From the NCBI GenBank assembly GCA_002440665.1, contig DJUX01000048.1:1-40409 (forward strand): 40,409 nt of DNA, written 5' to 3'. Both the position numbers and the translations under genes were made by a program. Below the pieces are notes generated by a model, which saw nothing but the letters and a program-made list of their open reading frames with translations, was not told where the DNA came from and searched no databases. Shown here one piece after another: positions 1 through 8,154 of this stretch. Within the stretch, counting starts at the first letter, position 1; the number at the start of each line of letters is the position of its first letter. This DNA is from Dechloromonas sp. UBA6271. GTDB lineage: Bacteria > Pseudomonadota > Gammaproteobacteria > Burkholderiales > Rhodocyclaceae.

Positions 1-27
1 TCATAGATTCACTGCCTAGTATACCAA

Positions 28-55
28 GAAAAAAACAGCCCATACGAGGCTGTCC
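28..55 (-). terminator. Rho-independent terminator after tRNA-Ser
   Basis: On the minus strand a stem ACAGCC/GGCTGT with a 7-nt loop is followed by a run of seven T. It lies just past the 3' CCA of the tRNA-Ser gene and would end that transcript. Confidence 0.8.
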
Positions 56-61
56 TTTTCT

Positions 62-149
62 TGGCGGAGAAGGAGGGATTCGAACCCTCGGTGGGTCGCC
101 CCACGCCGGTTTTCAAGACCGGTGCATTCAACCGCTCTGCCACAGACCC
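62..149 (-). tRNA. tRNA-Ser (anticodon UGA), acceptor stem poorly paired
   Basis: Read on the minus strand, this is a type II tRNA with an encoded 3' GCCA, a T-arm around TTCGAAT, a long variable arm (GTGGG/CCCAC), an anticodon loop with TGA and a D-arm GCA/TGC, all as expected for tRNA-Ser. The odd part is the acceptor stem. The 3' strand CTTCTCC would need GGAGAAG opposite it, but the seven bases before T8-G9 are GGGTCTG. That leaves three mismatches and one G-U. An extended -10 promoter and a terminator flank it, so it is probably transcribed. It could be a diverged or damaged gene, or the 5' end may carry sequence errors. Confidence 0.85.
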
Positions 150-159
150 GAGGGGCACA

Positions 160-168
160 ATCATAGCA
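160..168 (-). promoter_or_regulatory. Candidate extended -10 promoter for tRNA-Ser
   Basis: The minus strand reads TGC-TATGAT, an extended -10 element, about 11 bp before the first tRNA base. I see no convincing -35 hexamer, which fits an extended -10 promoter. Confidence 0.4.
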
Positions 169-211
169 CAGCGTCAAGCCTCATTACCTGACAAACCAGC
201 TCAACAATCTG

Positions 212-240
212 TTGAAACTTTGGGTCTGCTCGATTAGTCT
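212..240 (+). promoter_or_regulatory. Weak candidate promoter for the yccA-like gene
   Basis: TTGAAA at 212-217 and TAGTCT at 235-240 are 17 bp apart, upstream of the start codon at 277. The -10 match is poor. The rest of 150-276 shows no other clear signal. Confidence 0.3.
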
Positions 241-276
241 TAGTGGTTGTAACGACAATAGAAAGCGAGATTTCGC

Positions 277-969
277 ATGCAAACTGAATTCCAGACCGCC
301 AGCCAAGGTTCCCAGGAACTTGCGCTTCAGCAAAACCGTGTTCTGCGTAATACCTACCTGCTGCTCGGCCTGTCGATGATCCCGACCGTGCTTGGTGCCT
401 TGGTCGGCATCCAGATGCAGTTCAGCTTCCTCGCCGGCAGCCCGTTCATGGCCTTCATGCTCTTCCTCGGCATCGCCTGGGGGTTCATGTGGGGCATCGA
501 GAAGAACAAGAACAGCGGCCTCGGCGTTGCCCTGCTGCTCGGTTTCACCTTTTTCATGGGCCTGATGCTGTCACGCATCCTGCAGGTAGCGCTCGGCTTC
601 TCCAACGGCGGCTCGATGATCGGGCTGGCGGCCGGCGGCACCGGCGCCATCTTCCTGACGATGGCCAGTATCGCAACCGTCAGCAAGCGCGACTTTACGG
701 GGATGGGCAAGTTCCTGTTCATCGGCATGATCGTCGTGCTGCTGGCGGCGGTTGCCAACATCTTCTTCCAGATTCCGGCCCTCTCGTTGACCATCGCCGC
801 CGTCGTCGTACTGCTCTTCTCGGCTTACATCCTGTACGACATCAGCCGCATCATCCAGGGCGGCGAAACCAACTACGTTTCGGCGACGCTTGCGGTCTAC
901 CTTGATATCTACAACGTTTTCGTCAGCCTGCTGCAACTGATCATGGCTTTCACCGGCGAGCGCGACTGA
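277..969 (+). CDS. yccA: Bax inhibitor-1/YccA family membrane protein
   Basis: The 230-residue protein has a short polar N-terminus followed by about seven hydrophobic segments, and it ends in a short charged tail. This matches the bacterial Bax inhibitor-1 (UPF0005) family in length and layout. In E. coli YccA is an inner-membrane modulator of the FtsH protease; that role here is inferred from the family only. The start is chosen at 277, behind a weak purine stretch (AAGCGAG). The gene stands alone: the divergent neighbour is tRNA-Ser and an intrinsic terminator follows at once. Whether it is a YccA orthologue or another member of the family cannot be settled by eye. Confidence 0.85.
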   Translation: MQTEFQTASQGSQELALQQNRVLRNTYLLLGLSMIPTVLGALVGIQMQFSFLAGSPFMAFMLFLGIAWGFMWGIEKNKNSGLGVALLLGFTFFMGLMLSRILQVALGFSNGGSMIGLAAGGTGAIFLTMASIATVSKRDFTGMGKFLFIGMIVVLLAAVANIFFQIPALSLTIAAVVVLLFSAYILYDISRIIQGGETNYVSATLAVYLDIYNVFVSLLQLIMAFTGERD

Positions 970-990
970 ACTTCTGTTCGCGCCATGAGA

Positions 991-1014
991 GGGCGGCCAC
1001 GGCCGCCCTTTTTC
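991..1014 (+). terminator. Rho-independent terminator after yccA
   Basis: A perfect GGGCGGCC/GGCCGCCC stem with a two-base loop is followed by TTTTTC. It overlaps by two bases the stop codon of the convergent rlmD gene. Confidence 0.85.
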
Positions 1015-2314
1015 ATGCCTTGTCGAATACCGCGATCGATTCGACGTGGCCGGTGTGGGGAAACATGTTCACAACACCGGCCGCCGTGAAGCGATAGCCC
1101 TTGGGCGACACCAGTACCGCCGCATCGCGGGCCAGCGTGGCCGGGTTGCAGGAAACATAGACAATCCGGCGCGGGCCGCCTTCTTCACCGAGCGCCTTGA
1201 CCACCTCGAGCGCCCCCTCGCGTGGCGGGTCGATCAGCATCTTGTCGATACGCCCGAGCGCCGCCATGGACTCCGCGGTACATTCGAATAGGTTGGCGAC
1301 GGCGAATTCGACTTTGCCGGCCAGTTCGTTGGCCACGGCATTTTCGCGCCCACGCTCGACCAGCGCTGCGCTACCTTCCACGCCCAGCACCGTGGCGCCG
1401 GAACGGGCAATCGGCAGGGTGAAGTTGCCAAGCCCGCAGAACAGGTCGGCGACCCGCTCACCGGGTTGCGCATCCAGAAGACGCAGGGTACGCCGTACCA
1501 GAACCCGGTTGACCGAGTGGTTGACCTGGGTGAAATCCGTTGGCTTGAAGTCGAGTTCCAGTTCGAACTCCGGCAAGGCATACGACAACCGCGGACCGGG
1601 CAAGGGGTAGAAACGATAGGCGGTATCCGGTCCCTTGGGCTGCAGATAGAAGACCACCTCATGGCGGTCGGCAAACTTGCGCAACAAATCCTCATCCCGC
1701 GCATTCAGCGGTTCGAGTATCCGCAGGACCAGGGCCGTACAGTGGGCGCCAACTGCCACCTCAATATGAGGCATCCGCTCGGCAACGGACAAGGCGGCGA
1801 AGAGTTCGCGCAACGGCAGCAGCAAGGCCGAGGCATGGGGTGGCAGGACAGCACAGGAACGGATGTCGGCGATGTAGCTGCTGCGCCACTCATGGAAACC
1901 GACCAGCATTCCGTCCTTCTTGGAGACCCGGCGCACGGCAAGACGCGCCCGATGGCGATATCCCCACGGCTCGCCGTGGATCGGCGGCAATATTTGCCCG
2001 GGGCGAACGCGACCGACATGCCACAGGCTGTCTTCCAGCACTCGCTGCTTTACCGCGACCTGCGCCGACGGCTCCAGATGCTGCATGGCGCATCCGCCGC
2101 AGATGCCGAAATGCTCGCAGCGCGGCTTGACCCGAGCCGTCGAACCGGAAAGCACACCCACCAGATGCGCCAGCTCATAGTTGGGCTTTCTCCGGAAGCT
2201 TGCGTACTCGACCGTTTCGCCCGGCAAGGCACCGTCGACGAAGACCGTCTTGCCAGCCAGTCGGGTAATTCCACGGGCTTCATGATCCAGTGATTCGATA
2301 ACCCCGATTGGCAT
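1013..2314 (-). CDS. rlmD: 23S rRNA (uracil-1939-C5)-methyltransferase RlmD
   Basis: This 433-residue protein transfers a methyl group from SAM to U1939 of 23S rRNA. It has an N-terminal TRAM domain (GxARL-like start, EGALPGETV-type strand), a four-cysteine iron-sulfur motif with CxxxxxCGGC followed by a later Cys (CAVLPP), a SAM-binding segment around DLFCGLGNFTLP, and the nucleophile in YVSCNPATLARD near the C-terminus. I chose ATG at 2314 rather than the upstream TTG at 2347. A GGAG lies eight bases before the ATG, and family members start at this point of the TRAM domain. The gene is divergent from the gene at 2366 and convergent with yccA. Confidence 0.95.
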   Translation of the reverse strand: MPIGVIESLDHEARGITRLAGKTVFVDGALPGETVEYASFRRKPNYELAHLVGVLSGSTARVKPRCEHFGICGGCAMQHLEPSAQVAVKQRVLEDSLWHVGRVRPGQILPPIHGEPWGYRHRARLAVRRVSKKDGMLVGFHEWRSSYIADIRSCAVLPPHASALLLPLRELFAALSVAERMPHIEVAVGAHCTALVLRILEPLNARDEDLLRKFADRHEVVFYLQPKGPDTAYRFYPLPGPRLSYALPEFELELDFKPTDFTQVNHSVNRVLVRRTLRLLDAQPGERVADLFCGLGNFTLPIARSGATVLGVEGSAALVERGRENAVANELAGKVEFAVANLFECTAESMAALGRIDKMLIDPPREGALEVVKALGEEGGPRRIVYVSCNPATLARDAAVLVSPKGYRFTAAGVVNMFPHTGHVESIAVFDKA

Positions 2315-2365
2315 AAAATGCTCCGAAAAAAGCGCAAATTCTAACAATGGACTAAACTACAAACC

Positions 2366-2842
2366 ATGTCTCGCGAACTATTTACTTCCTGGCCCGACTA
2401 CCAGATGGCGATTGATCGTATTCTGGCGCTTGCCCGCCAGCGAATCAGCATTTACGACGAAGACCTCGGCCTGCTGCATCTTGAAACGCCGGAGCGGATT
2501 GCCGCTCTCAAGGCAGCGCTGTCTGGGGTGCGCTCCGACTGCTTGCGCATCGCACTGCGCAACACGGCGCCGCTGCAGCAACGGCAGCCTCTGCTGCAGG
2601 GATTGCTGAAAGACTACAGCCACAATAGCGCGGCGCAACAAACACCGGAACAACTCGGCCACCTTCGCGACTCCATGATCCTGGTCGACGATGCGCATGC
2701 GCTGATTCGCTTCGACCGCGATCAACCCCGGTGCAAGTTGCTGATCGACGAAGTCGAAGAAGTGACACCTTATCGCAGGCGTTTCGACGAAATTTGGGCC
2801 GAAGGCGGTATACCGGTAAGCGCGACCACGCTCGGACTCTGA
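2366..2842 (+). CDS. Conserved hypothetical protein, 158 aa
   Basis: The protein begins with an FTSWPDYQ-type stretch and contains a predicted soluble alpha/beta fold with the segments LVDDAHALIRFDRDQPRCKLLIDEVEEV and a C-terminal FDEIWAEG. I see no signal peptide, membrane segment or cofactor motif. It resembles the small betaproteobacterial proteins (DUF7931-like) that often lie beside acetyltransferase genes, although no acetyltransferase is next to it here. It is transcribed divergently from rlmD across a gap of about 50 bp. No clear ribosome binding site precedes the ATG. The function is unknown. Confidence 0.75.
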   Translation: MSRELFTSWPDYQMAIDRILALARQRISIYDEDLGLLHLETPERIAALKAALSGVRSDCLRIALRNTAPLQQRQPLLQGLLKDYSHNSAAQQTPEQLGHLRDSMILVDDAHALIRFDRDQPRCKLLIDEVEEVTPYRRRFDEIWAEGGIPVSATTLGL

Positions 2843-2895
2843 AACCCAGGACCTTTCCGCAGCGCAGCATTTCGCGCGTCGATACCAAAAATTGA

Positions 2896-2901
2896 TATAA
2901 T
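2896..2901 (+). promoter_or_regulatory. Candidate -10 box upstream of the small lipoprotein gene
   Basis: A perfect TATAAT sits in an AT-rich stretch 70 bp before the start codon at 2972. The -35 region at the normal distance is GC-rich and does not match, so the call rests on the -10 alone. Confidence 0.4.
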
Positions 2902-2971
2902 TATCGTTGATCGGTCTATTGACCATCGAATTTTTGGCTGCACTTTTTCTACTTGTCGATAAGGAAATCCC

Positions 2972-3265
2972 ATGAATAAGTCTATTCTCGTTGCTGCTCT
3001 GCTCGCCGTTGCCCTGACCGCCTGTGGTAAGAAGGAAGAGCCGAAGGCTGCCGCTCCGGCACCGGCTCCGGCTGCTGCCGCCCCGGCACCGGCTGCTGCA
3101 CCGCAAGCTGGCATGGCCGGCATGGAAGCCGCCAAGCCGGCCGAACAAGCGGGCATGGCCGGTATGGCCGCTCCGCAAGCAGGTATGGCTGGCATGGAAG
3201 CCAAGAGCGATGCCGGTCAAGCTGGCGTTGCCGCTCCGCAAGCTGGCATGGAAGCCAAGAAGTAA
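2972..3265 (+). CDS. Small Ala/Pro/Met-rich lipoprotein with QAGMAG repeats
   Basis: The 97-residue product starts with a typical lipoprotein signal, charged MNK, a hydrophobic core and the lipobox LTAC (Cys at residue 17), followed by GKKEEPK. The mature part is low complexity: an Ala-Pro run, then about four copies of a QAGMAG(M)E-type unit ending in MEAKK. Such a sequence is expected to be disordered and anchored to a membrane, probably the outer one since no Asp follows the Cys. The regularly spaced methionines could suggest soft-metal binding, but this is only a thought. It is flanked by a -10 box and a strong terminator, so it is a single-gene unit. Confidence 0.8.
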   Translation: MNKSILVAALLAVALTACGKKEEPKAAAPAPAPAAAAPAPAAAPQAGMAGMEAAKPAEQAGMAGMAAPQAGMAGMEAKSDAGQAGVAAPQAGMEAKK

Positions 3266-3280
3266 TTCTTCGGTTTTCAG

Positions 3281-3308
3281 AAAAAGCGGGGCTGCGGCCC
3301 CGCTTTTT
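3281..3308 (+). terminator. Bidirectional Rho-independent terminator
   Basis: AAAAAGCGGGGC and GCCCCGCTTTTT form a 12-bp stem with a four-base loop. With A5 on one side and T5 on the other it can serve both the lipoprotein gene (plus) and the MBL hydrolase operon (minus, stop at 3318). Confidence 0.9.
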
Positions 3309-3317
3309 CGTTAACGC

Positions 3318-4085
3318 TCAAGTAAATTGCCGCCAGGCAAAGCCCTCTGCCTGGCAGGCAGTGTCGATTTGTTCATCGGCACAATCCAAAGCTGCGGACA
3401 GCGCCTGCAGTGCCAAGGCAGGACGGTTGTTCGACTCGCTGAGATGGGCGGCGACCAGGTGTTGCAGCCTGCTGCAATCGATGTCCCGCAACAGATCTGC
3501 CGCTACGCTGTTTTCCAGATGGCCGAGACGGCCTGCTATCCGTCGCCGCAGTGACACCGGATAGTTCGATGCCGCCAGCAGGTCTGCATCGTGATTGCAC
3601 TCCAGGATCAGCGCGTCGACGCCCGACAGCACCTCGCGGATGTGCTGGGTAATCTCGCCGGCGTCGGTCAGCAGACCGAGACGCCAGTTTCCGTCAGAGA
3701 ATACGAACTGGATCGGTTCCCGGGCATCATGCGGTACCGGGTATGGCTGTATTTCCAGTGCATCGACATGAAACCTCCGGTGGCTGTCGACGATGCGCAC
3801 ATCCACCCCTCCGGTAGCCGACTCGCAAGCCGCAAACGTTCCATGGCTCAGCCAGACCGGGATCCCGTGGCGTCTGGCAAAAGGAAAGACGCCACCGGCA
3901 TGATCACCGTGTTCATGGGTCACCAGAATGCCCGTCAGATCTTCGGGGCACCGCCCCAAGCGGGCGAGACGCCGAAGCGTCTCGCGTTGCCCGAAGCCGC
4001 AATCGACCATCAGGCAGGTGGCGTCGCTTTCGACCAGCAGCGCGTTACCCGCGCTACCGCTGCCCAGCGACGCAAAGCGGATCAC
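3318..4085 (-). CDS. MBL-fold metallo-hydrolase, YycJ/WalJ-like
   Basis: The 255-residue cytosolic protein begins IRFASLGSGSAGN, typical of the YycJ/WalJ branch of the metallo-beta-lactamase fold, and carries the metal-binding motif THEHGDH near residue 57. Later His and Asp ligands (LTDAGE, LECNHD, AAHLSESNN) are in the usual order. Proteins of this branch are thought to act as phosphodiesterases or nucleases; the substrate here is unknown. It starts with GTG in a GTGA overlap with the bamC stop codon, so it is translationally coupled to bamC in a dapA-bamC-MBL operon. Confidence 0.88.
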   Translation of the reverse strand: MIRFASLGSGSAGNALLVESDATCLMVDCGFGQRETLRRLARLGRCPEDLTGILVTHEHGDHAGGVFPFARRHGIPVWLSHGTFAACESATGGVDVRIVDSHRRFHVDALEIQPYPVPHDAREPIQFVFSDGNWRLGLLTDAGEITQHIREVLSGVDALILECNHDADLLAASNYPVSLRRRIAGRLGHLENSVAADLLRDIDCSRLQHLVAAHLSESNNRPALALQALSAALDCADEQIDTACQAEGFAWRQFT

Positions 4086-5221
4086 TGCAACTGCTGGTAG
4101 AGCAGATCGAGAATCTTTCTGGCCGTGTCCGACTTGTCCGTCCCGCCTTCGCTGGAGAGAACCTGAACCGTACTGTTCTGGCCTGACTCGCTGACGTAGA
4201 TGCGATACTGCACCTTGGAATTGGCCACCGGCTCGGAACTCTTCCAGAAACTCAGCTTGCTTAGCCAGCCGGTATCGGTCTTCTTGGTGTCTCGTTCAGG
4301 ATCGACATAGCGGACGAAATACAGTCCCTTCGAACGATCCCTGTCCTCGACGGTAAATCCGACGCGATCCAGCGCCAGACCGACACGCCGCCAGGCACGG
4401 TCAAAGCGCTCATAGACCTCCAGCGTACCCGTGCCATCGTTACTGGATGCCAGTTTTGCGCGCGGCTCGGCCTTGGCGGCTGCAACGCTGGTTGCGGCAC
4501 GCTGGTTGTCCGAACCGAGACGGACCATCAGGCGACGCAGCATTTCAGCCTCTAGCTCGGGGTCGGGAGGGCGTGGCTGCCAGCGCGTATCGTCTTTCGC
4601 CGACGACGTATAGACCTCTTCCATGCCGCGATGGCTGATGAAAATGTCGGTAGTCCCAGGCTCGGCACCGGGCTCGAAGCGTGTCCGGAACTTGTCGCGC
4701 TCGCCGGTCGAGTAGAGCGAGTCAAGGAACTTGCCAATCGTATTACGGATGATGTCACCGCCGATCTTGGCACGGTCTTCGGCCCAATCGGTTTCCATCA
4801 CACCGGCATCCGGGCGTTCGACGACGACGATAAAGCCGGTCTCCTGCCAGAAATCCTTGACCGGCCCCCACAACTGGTCGGCCGGTGCAGTAACGACCAG
4901 CCAGCGTTGGTTTCCGGAACGCTCGACGCGCACCTTGTCGACCGTCGGCAGGACCGTTGTATTTTGTGCCTGGGCCGCCGGGGTGCGATCGGCGGAATAG
5001 GCCGAGAATGTCGCACTGCCCTTGCCTGCCGCATCGGGCACGGCATAACGGTCGTCACGCGCGATCTGCGACAGGTCGGGCGGCACCTCCAGCGTCGGCG
5101 CTTTGGTCGCCGACTTGTATTCAACCTTCTTCGAGTCCGGAATAATGTCGCTCACGCTGCTGCAACCGGCAGCGGCGATGGCGAGTAGTGCCAGTGCAAG
5201 GCTGGAAAGCCGATGATTCAT
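4082..5221 (-). CDS. bamC: Outer membrane protein assembly factor BamC
   Basis: BamC is the lipoprotein of the BAM complex that inserts beta-barrel proteins into the outer membrane. The 379-residue product has a lipoprotein signal with the lipobox AAAGC (Cys at about residue 19), an unstructured stretch with VEYKSATKAPTLEVPPDLSQ-type residues (the segment that contacts BamD), and two helix-grip domains. I start at ATG 5221, preceded by GGAGTGAAT, because it gives a proper signal peptide; the longer frame to 5272 does not. It lies 10 bp after dapA, the same gene pair as in E. coli. Confidence 0.93.
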   Translation of the reverse strand: MNHRLSSLALALLAIAAAGCSSVSDIIPDSKKVEYKSATKAPTLEVPPDLSQIARDDRYAVPDAAGKGSATFSAYSADRTPAAQAQNTTVLPTVDKVRVERSGNQRWLVVTAPADQLWGPVKDFWQETGFIVVVERPDAGVMETDWAEDRAKIGGDIIRNTIGKFLDSLYSTGERDKFRTRFEPGAEPGTTDIFISHRGMEEVYTSSAKDDTRWQPRPPDPELEAEMLRRLMVRLGSDNQRAATSVAAAKAEPRAKLASSNDGTGTLEVYERFDRAWRRVGLALDRVGFTVEDRDRSKGLYFVRYVDPERDTKKTDTGWLSKLSFWKSSEPVANSKVQYRIYVSESGQNSTVQVLSSEGGTDKSDTARKILDLLYQQLQ

Positions 5222-5231
5222 ATTCACTCCG

Positions 5232-6110
5232 TCAGACAATGACGCCAGCCAGGCGCATGGCGGCAAGCACACGACCGTGGTTGGCTTCGGACAGCGGGGT
5301 CAGCGGCAAGCGAATGCCACTCGGTATCAGGCCTAGCTGCTGCACCGCCCACTTGACCGGGATCGGGTTGGCTTCGCAGAACAGGTCGCGGTGCAAGCCG
5401 AGCAGCTTGAAGTGGATTTCACGCGCCCTGGCGATATCGCCACTGGCAGCGGCGACGCACATTTCGTGCATGAGGCGCGGCGCGACGTTGGCAGTGACCG
5501 AGATGTCACCATGGAAACCGAGACTGATGGTCGCCACCGCTGTCATGTCGTCGCCGGTATAGAGCGCGAAATCCTTCGGCGCGCGGGCGATCAGGTCGCA
5601 GGCTCGATCAAGGTTGCCGGTAGCATCCTTTACACCGACGATGCCCGGCACCTCGGCCAGACGCAGGATGGTGTCGTTGCTCATGTCGGCCACGGTACGG
5701 CCCGGCACGTTGTACAGCAGGATCGGCAGTTCGACGGCTTCGGCGATCGCCTTGAAGTGGCGATAGAGGCCTTCCTGGGTCGGCCTGTTGTAGTAGGGAA
5801 CGACCGACAGCGCCATGTCGGCGCCGGCCTTCTTGGCAAACCTGGTCAGTTCGATGGCTTCGGCTGTCGAATTGGCGCCAGTACCGGCGATCACCGGAAT
5901 GCGCCCGGCGGCATGGTCGACCGTGACACGGATCAGTTCGCAATGTTCTTCGACGTCGACGGTCGGCGACTCACCGGTGGTGCCGACAATAACGATGGCA
6001 TCGGTGCCTTCACGCACGTGGAAATCGACCAGGTTGCGCAGGGAATTCAAATCGAGGCTGCCATCCTCGTGCATGGGCGTGACGATGGCGACAAGGGATC
6101 CAGTAATCAT
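5232..6110 (-). CDS. dapA: 4-hydroxy-tetrahydrodipicolinate synthase DapA
   Basis: DapA condenses pyruvate with aspartate semialdehyde, the first committed step to lysine and diaminopimelate. The 292-residue protein has the usual length and all expected residues: Thr44-Thr45 in GTTGES, Tyr133 and Arg138 in LLYNVPGRT, and the Schiff-base Lys161 in VGVKDATGN. The start at ATG 6110 (MITGSLVAIVTPM) fits the family; the longer frame to 6161 does not. The gene heads a dapA-bamC-MBL operon. Confidence 0.97.
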   Translation of the reverse strand: MITGSLVAIVTPMHEDGSLDLNSLRNLVDFHVREGTDAIVIVGTTGESPTVDVEEHCELIRVTVDHAAGRIPVIAGTGANSTAEAIELTRFAKKAGADMALSVVPYYNRPTQEGLYRHFKAIAEAVELPILLYNVPGRTVADMSNDTILRLAEVPGIVGVKDATGNLDRACDLIARAPKDFALYTGDDMTAVATISLGFHGDISVTANVAPRLMHEMCVAAASGDIARAREIHFKLLGLHRDLFCEANPIPVKWAVQQLGLIPSGIRLPLTPLSEANHGRVLAAMRLAGVIV

Positions 6111-6140
6111 GGCCTGTTCAGCAATAAAATAATCCAACGA

Positions 6141-6146
6141 TTGTAA
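6141..6146 (-). promoter_or_regulatory. Weak candidate -10 box for the dapA operon
   Basis: A TACAAT hexamer on the minus strand lies about 30 bp before the dapA ATG in the 78-bp gap after tilS. I find no good -35. Confidence 0.25.
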
Positions 6147-6176
6147 CTGATGGGTCAGCACACCGGAAAGTCGCTT

Positions 6177-6193
6177 GGTAACAGATTGTTACC
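6177..6193 (-). repeat. Short inverted repeat at the tilS stop codon
   Basis: GGTAACA-gat-TGTTACC is a perfect 7-bp palindrome with a three-base spacer, covering the tilS stop codon. There is no T-run after it, so it is a weak terminator candidate or a protein-binding site upstream of dapA. Confidence 0.5.
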
Positions 6194-7160
6194 CTCGGGC
6201 GACCCAGCACAGCACTCCACGGCGGGCGATCATGCTGCCCTCGGCAAGATCCAGAGCCGGATGACGATCCGGACCGGCGCTCTGCAGTTGCCGCGCAAAC
6301 TCTTCGAGGCGGGCTGCCGCAGGCACCTGCCAGCACAGTTGGCGCAGGTGATGGCGCAATAGATTCTTGAGGCGCGGCAGGGACATTTCGCGCAGTCTGG
6401 ACAACTTCAAGCCTTCGCCATCCGCTGCCGCCTGCCAGTCGATAACCGCCAACTCCCGGAGCAGCGCGTCGGCTTCGGCAAAATGGCCGGCCGCCTGCGC
6501 CAGATTCCTCTCCGCGGCCGGAAAGCGGCCGGCAAGTGCGGTCAACACCTCGTGGCGCAGGAAATTGCGGGTCAGCGCGGTATCGGCATTGCTTTCGTCG
6601 TCGATCCATTCGAGCTGCCCGGCCCGGGCGTAGGCCTCGATTTCATCGCGCGACACGCCGAGCAAGGGGCGCAGGATGCGCAACCGCCCCTCCTGTCGAT
6701 TTGTCGGAATCGCCGCCGCCCCCGTTACCCCAGTGCCGCGCAGCAGGTTGAACAGCAGGGTTTCCGCTTGGTCGCCCTGGTGATGCCCGAGTAGCAGCGT
6801 GTCGGCGGCGACTGCCGCAAAGGCCTGATAGCGGGCCATACGTGCCGCGGCTTCGAGGCCGAGGCCGCTACCCCGGTCGACTTCGACGTGCGCCAGACCG
6901 TAAGCGACACCGAGGCGCCGGCAATAGTCCGCACAGAATGAGGCCCAGCGCCCGGCATTCGGCGACAGGCCATGGTGCACATGGACAGCAGCGAGCCGCT
7001 CGCCCAAGCCAAGTTCGACAAGGACATGCAGCAGGACGACCGAGTCGCAGCCGCCGGAAAGGCCGACGCTCAGGCGCTCATCGCCGCTCGTCTGGGCAGA
7101 GAGAAACGCGGCAACCCGGGCCGGGAGACTACTTGACGGGTTGTTCCTTGAAGCGGCCAT
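6189..7160 (-). CDS. tilS: tRNA(Ile)-lysidine synthase TilS, short form
   Basis: TilS uses ATP to attach lysine to C34 of the tRNA-Ile(CAU) anticodon so that it reads AUA. The PP-loop motif SGGCDS is at residues 35-40, followed by HVHHGLSPNA and GHHQGDQAETLLFNLLRGTG, all diagnostic. The product has 323 residues, about 110 fewer than E. coli TilS. It keeps the catalytic and substrate-binding helical domains but seems to lack the C-terminal domain. I see no frameshifted remainder downstream. The ATG at 7160 lies inside the end of accA, a 32-bp overlap, so translation is probably coupled. Confidence 0.92.
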   Translation of the reverse strand: MAASRNNPSSSLPARVAAFLSAQTSGDERLSVGLSGGCDSVVLLHVLVELGLGERLAAVHVHHGLSPNAGRWASFCADYCRRLGVAYGLAHVEVDRGSGLGLEAAARMARYQAFAAVAADTLLLGHHQGDQAETLLFNLLRGTGVTGAAAIPTNRQEGRLRILRPLLGVSRDEIEAYARAGQLEWIDDESNADTALTRNFLRHEVLTALAGRFPAAERNLAQAAGHFAEADALLRELAVIDWQAAADGEGLKLSRLREMSLPRLKNLLRHHLRQLCWQVPAAARLEEFARQLQSAGPDRHPALDLAEGSMIARRGVLCWVARG

Positions 7161-8097
7161 AGCTCATCAGCCGCTCGTAGCGCGTGGCCAGCAGTTCGGC
7201 AGTCGACAGCGCGGAAAGATTCTTGAGCGCGTCCTGCAGCGCCTTCTTCAAATTGTGCGCCATCGCCGCGTGGTCGCGGTGGGCGCCGCCGAGCGGCTCA
7301 TTGACGATCTTGTCGATCAGCCCCAGCGTCTTCAGGCGATGGGCGGTGATGCCCATGGTTTCCGCCGCTTCCGGGGCTTTCTCGGCGCTCTTCCAGAGGA
7401 TCGAGGCACAGCCTTCGGGCGAAATCACGGAATAGGTCGAATACTGCAGCATCTGCACGACGTCGCCGACGGCGATCGCCAGCGCGCCGCCGGAACCGCC
7501 CTCGCCGATGATGGTGACGATCACCGGCACCTTCAGTTCGGCCATCACGTAAAGATTGCGACCGATCGCTTCGGACTGGCCGCGCTCTTCGGCGTCGATG
7601 CCGGGGTAGGCGCCGGGCGTGTCGACGAAGGTCATCACCGGAATGCCGAATTTCTCGGCCAGCTTCATCAGGCGCAGGGCCTTGCGGTAACCTTCGGGCC
7701 GCGGCATGCCGAAATTGCGGTGGATTTTTTCCTTGGTATCGCGCCCCTTCTGGTGGCCGATCACCATCACCGGCTGGCCATTGAAACGCGCCAGACCGCC
7801 AACGATGGCGTGGTCGTCAGCAAAGGCACGATCGCCGTGGAGTTCCTCGAAATCGGTGAAGATCAGCGACAGGTAGTCGAGCGTGTAGGGCCGCTGCGCG
7901 TGGCGCGCCACTTGGGAAATCTGCCATGGCGAAAGCTTGGCATAGACATCCTTGGTCAGTTGCGCGCTCTTCTTTTCCAGTCGGCCGATTTCTTCGGCAA
8001 TATCGACGGCGGAATCATCCTGGACAAAGCGCAACTCTTCGATCTTGGATTCGAGATCGGCAATCGATTGTTCGAAGTCGAGAAAAGTGATTTTCAT
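7129..8097 (-). CDS. accA: Acetyl-CoA carboxylase carboxyltransferase subunit alpha
   Basis: AccA forms, with AccD, the carboxyltransferase that moves CO2 from biotin-BCCP to acetyl-CoA to make malonyl-CoA for fatty acid synthesis. The 322-residue protein has the normal length and the family signatures FTDFEELHGDRAF, VDTPGAYPG and GEGGSGGALAI. The start MKITFLDFEQ is the conserved one. It overlaps the tilS start and follows the glycosylase gene by 57 bp, probably in one operon. Confidence 0.97.
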   Translation of the reverse strand: MKITFLDFEQSIADLESKIEELRFVQDDSAVDIAEEIGRLEKKSAQLTKDVYAKLSPWQISQVARHAQRPYTLDYLSLIFTDFEELHGDRAFADDHAIVGGLARFNGQPVMVIGHQKGRDTKEKIHRNFGMPRPEGYRKALRLMKLAEKFGIPVMTFVDTPGAYPGIDAEERGQSEAIGRNLYVMAELKVPVIVTIIGEGGSGGALAIAVGDVVQMLQYSTYSVISPEGCASILWKSAEKAPEAAETMGITAHRLKTLGLIDKIVNEPLGGAHRDHAAMAHNLKKALQDALKNLSALSTAELLATRYERLMSYGRFKEQPVK

Positions 8098-8154
8098 GGA
8101 CAGCCCGTTTTCTTGGTTGGCGCGTATTTTACCCTAAAGGCCGAAACGCCCATC

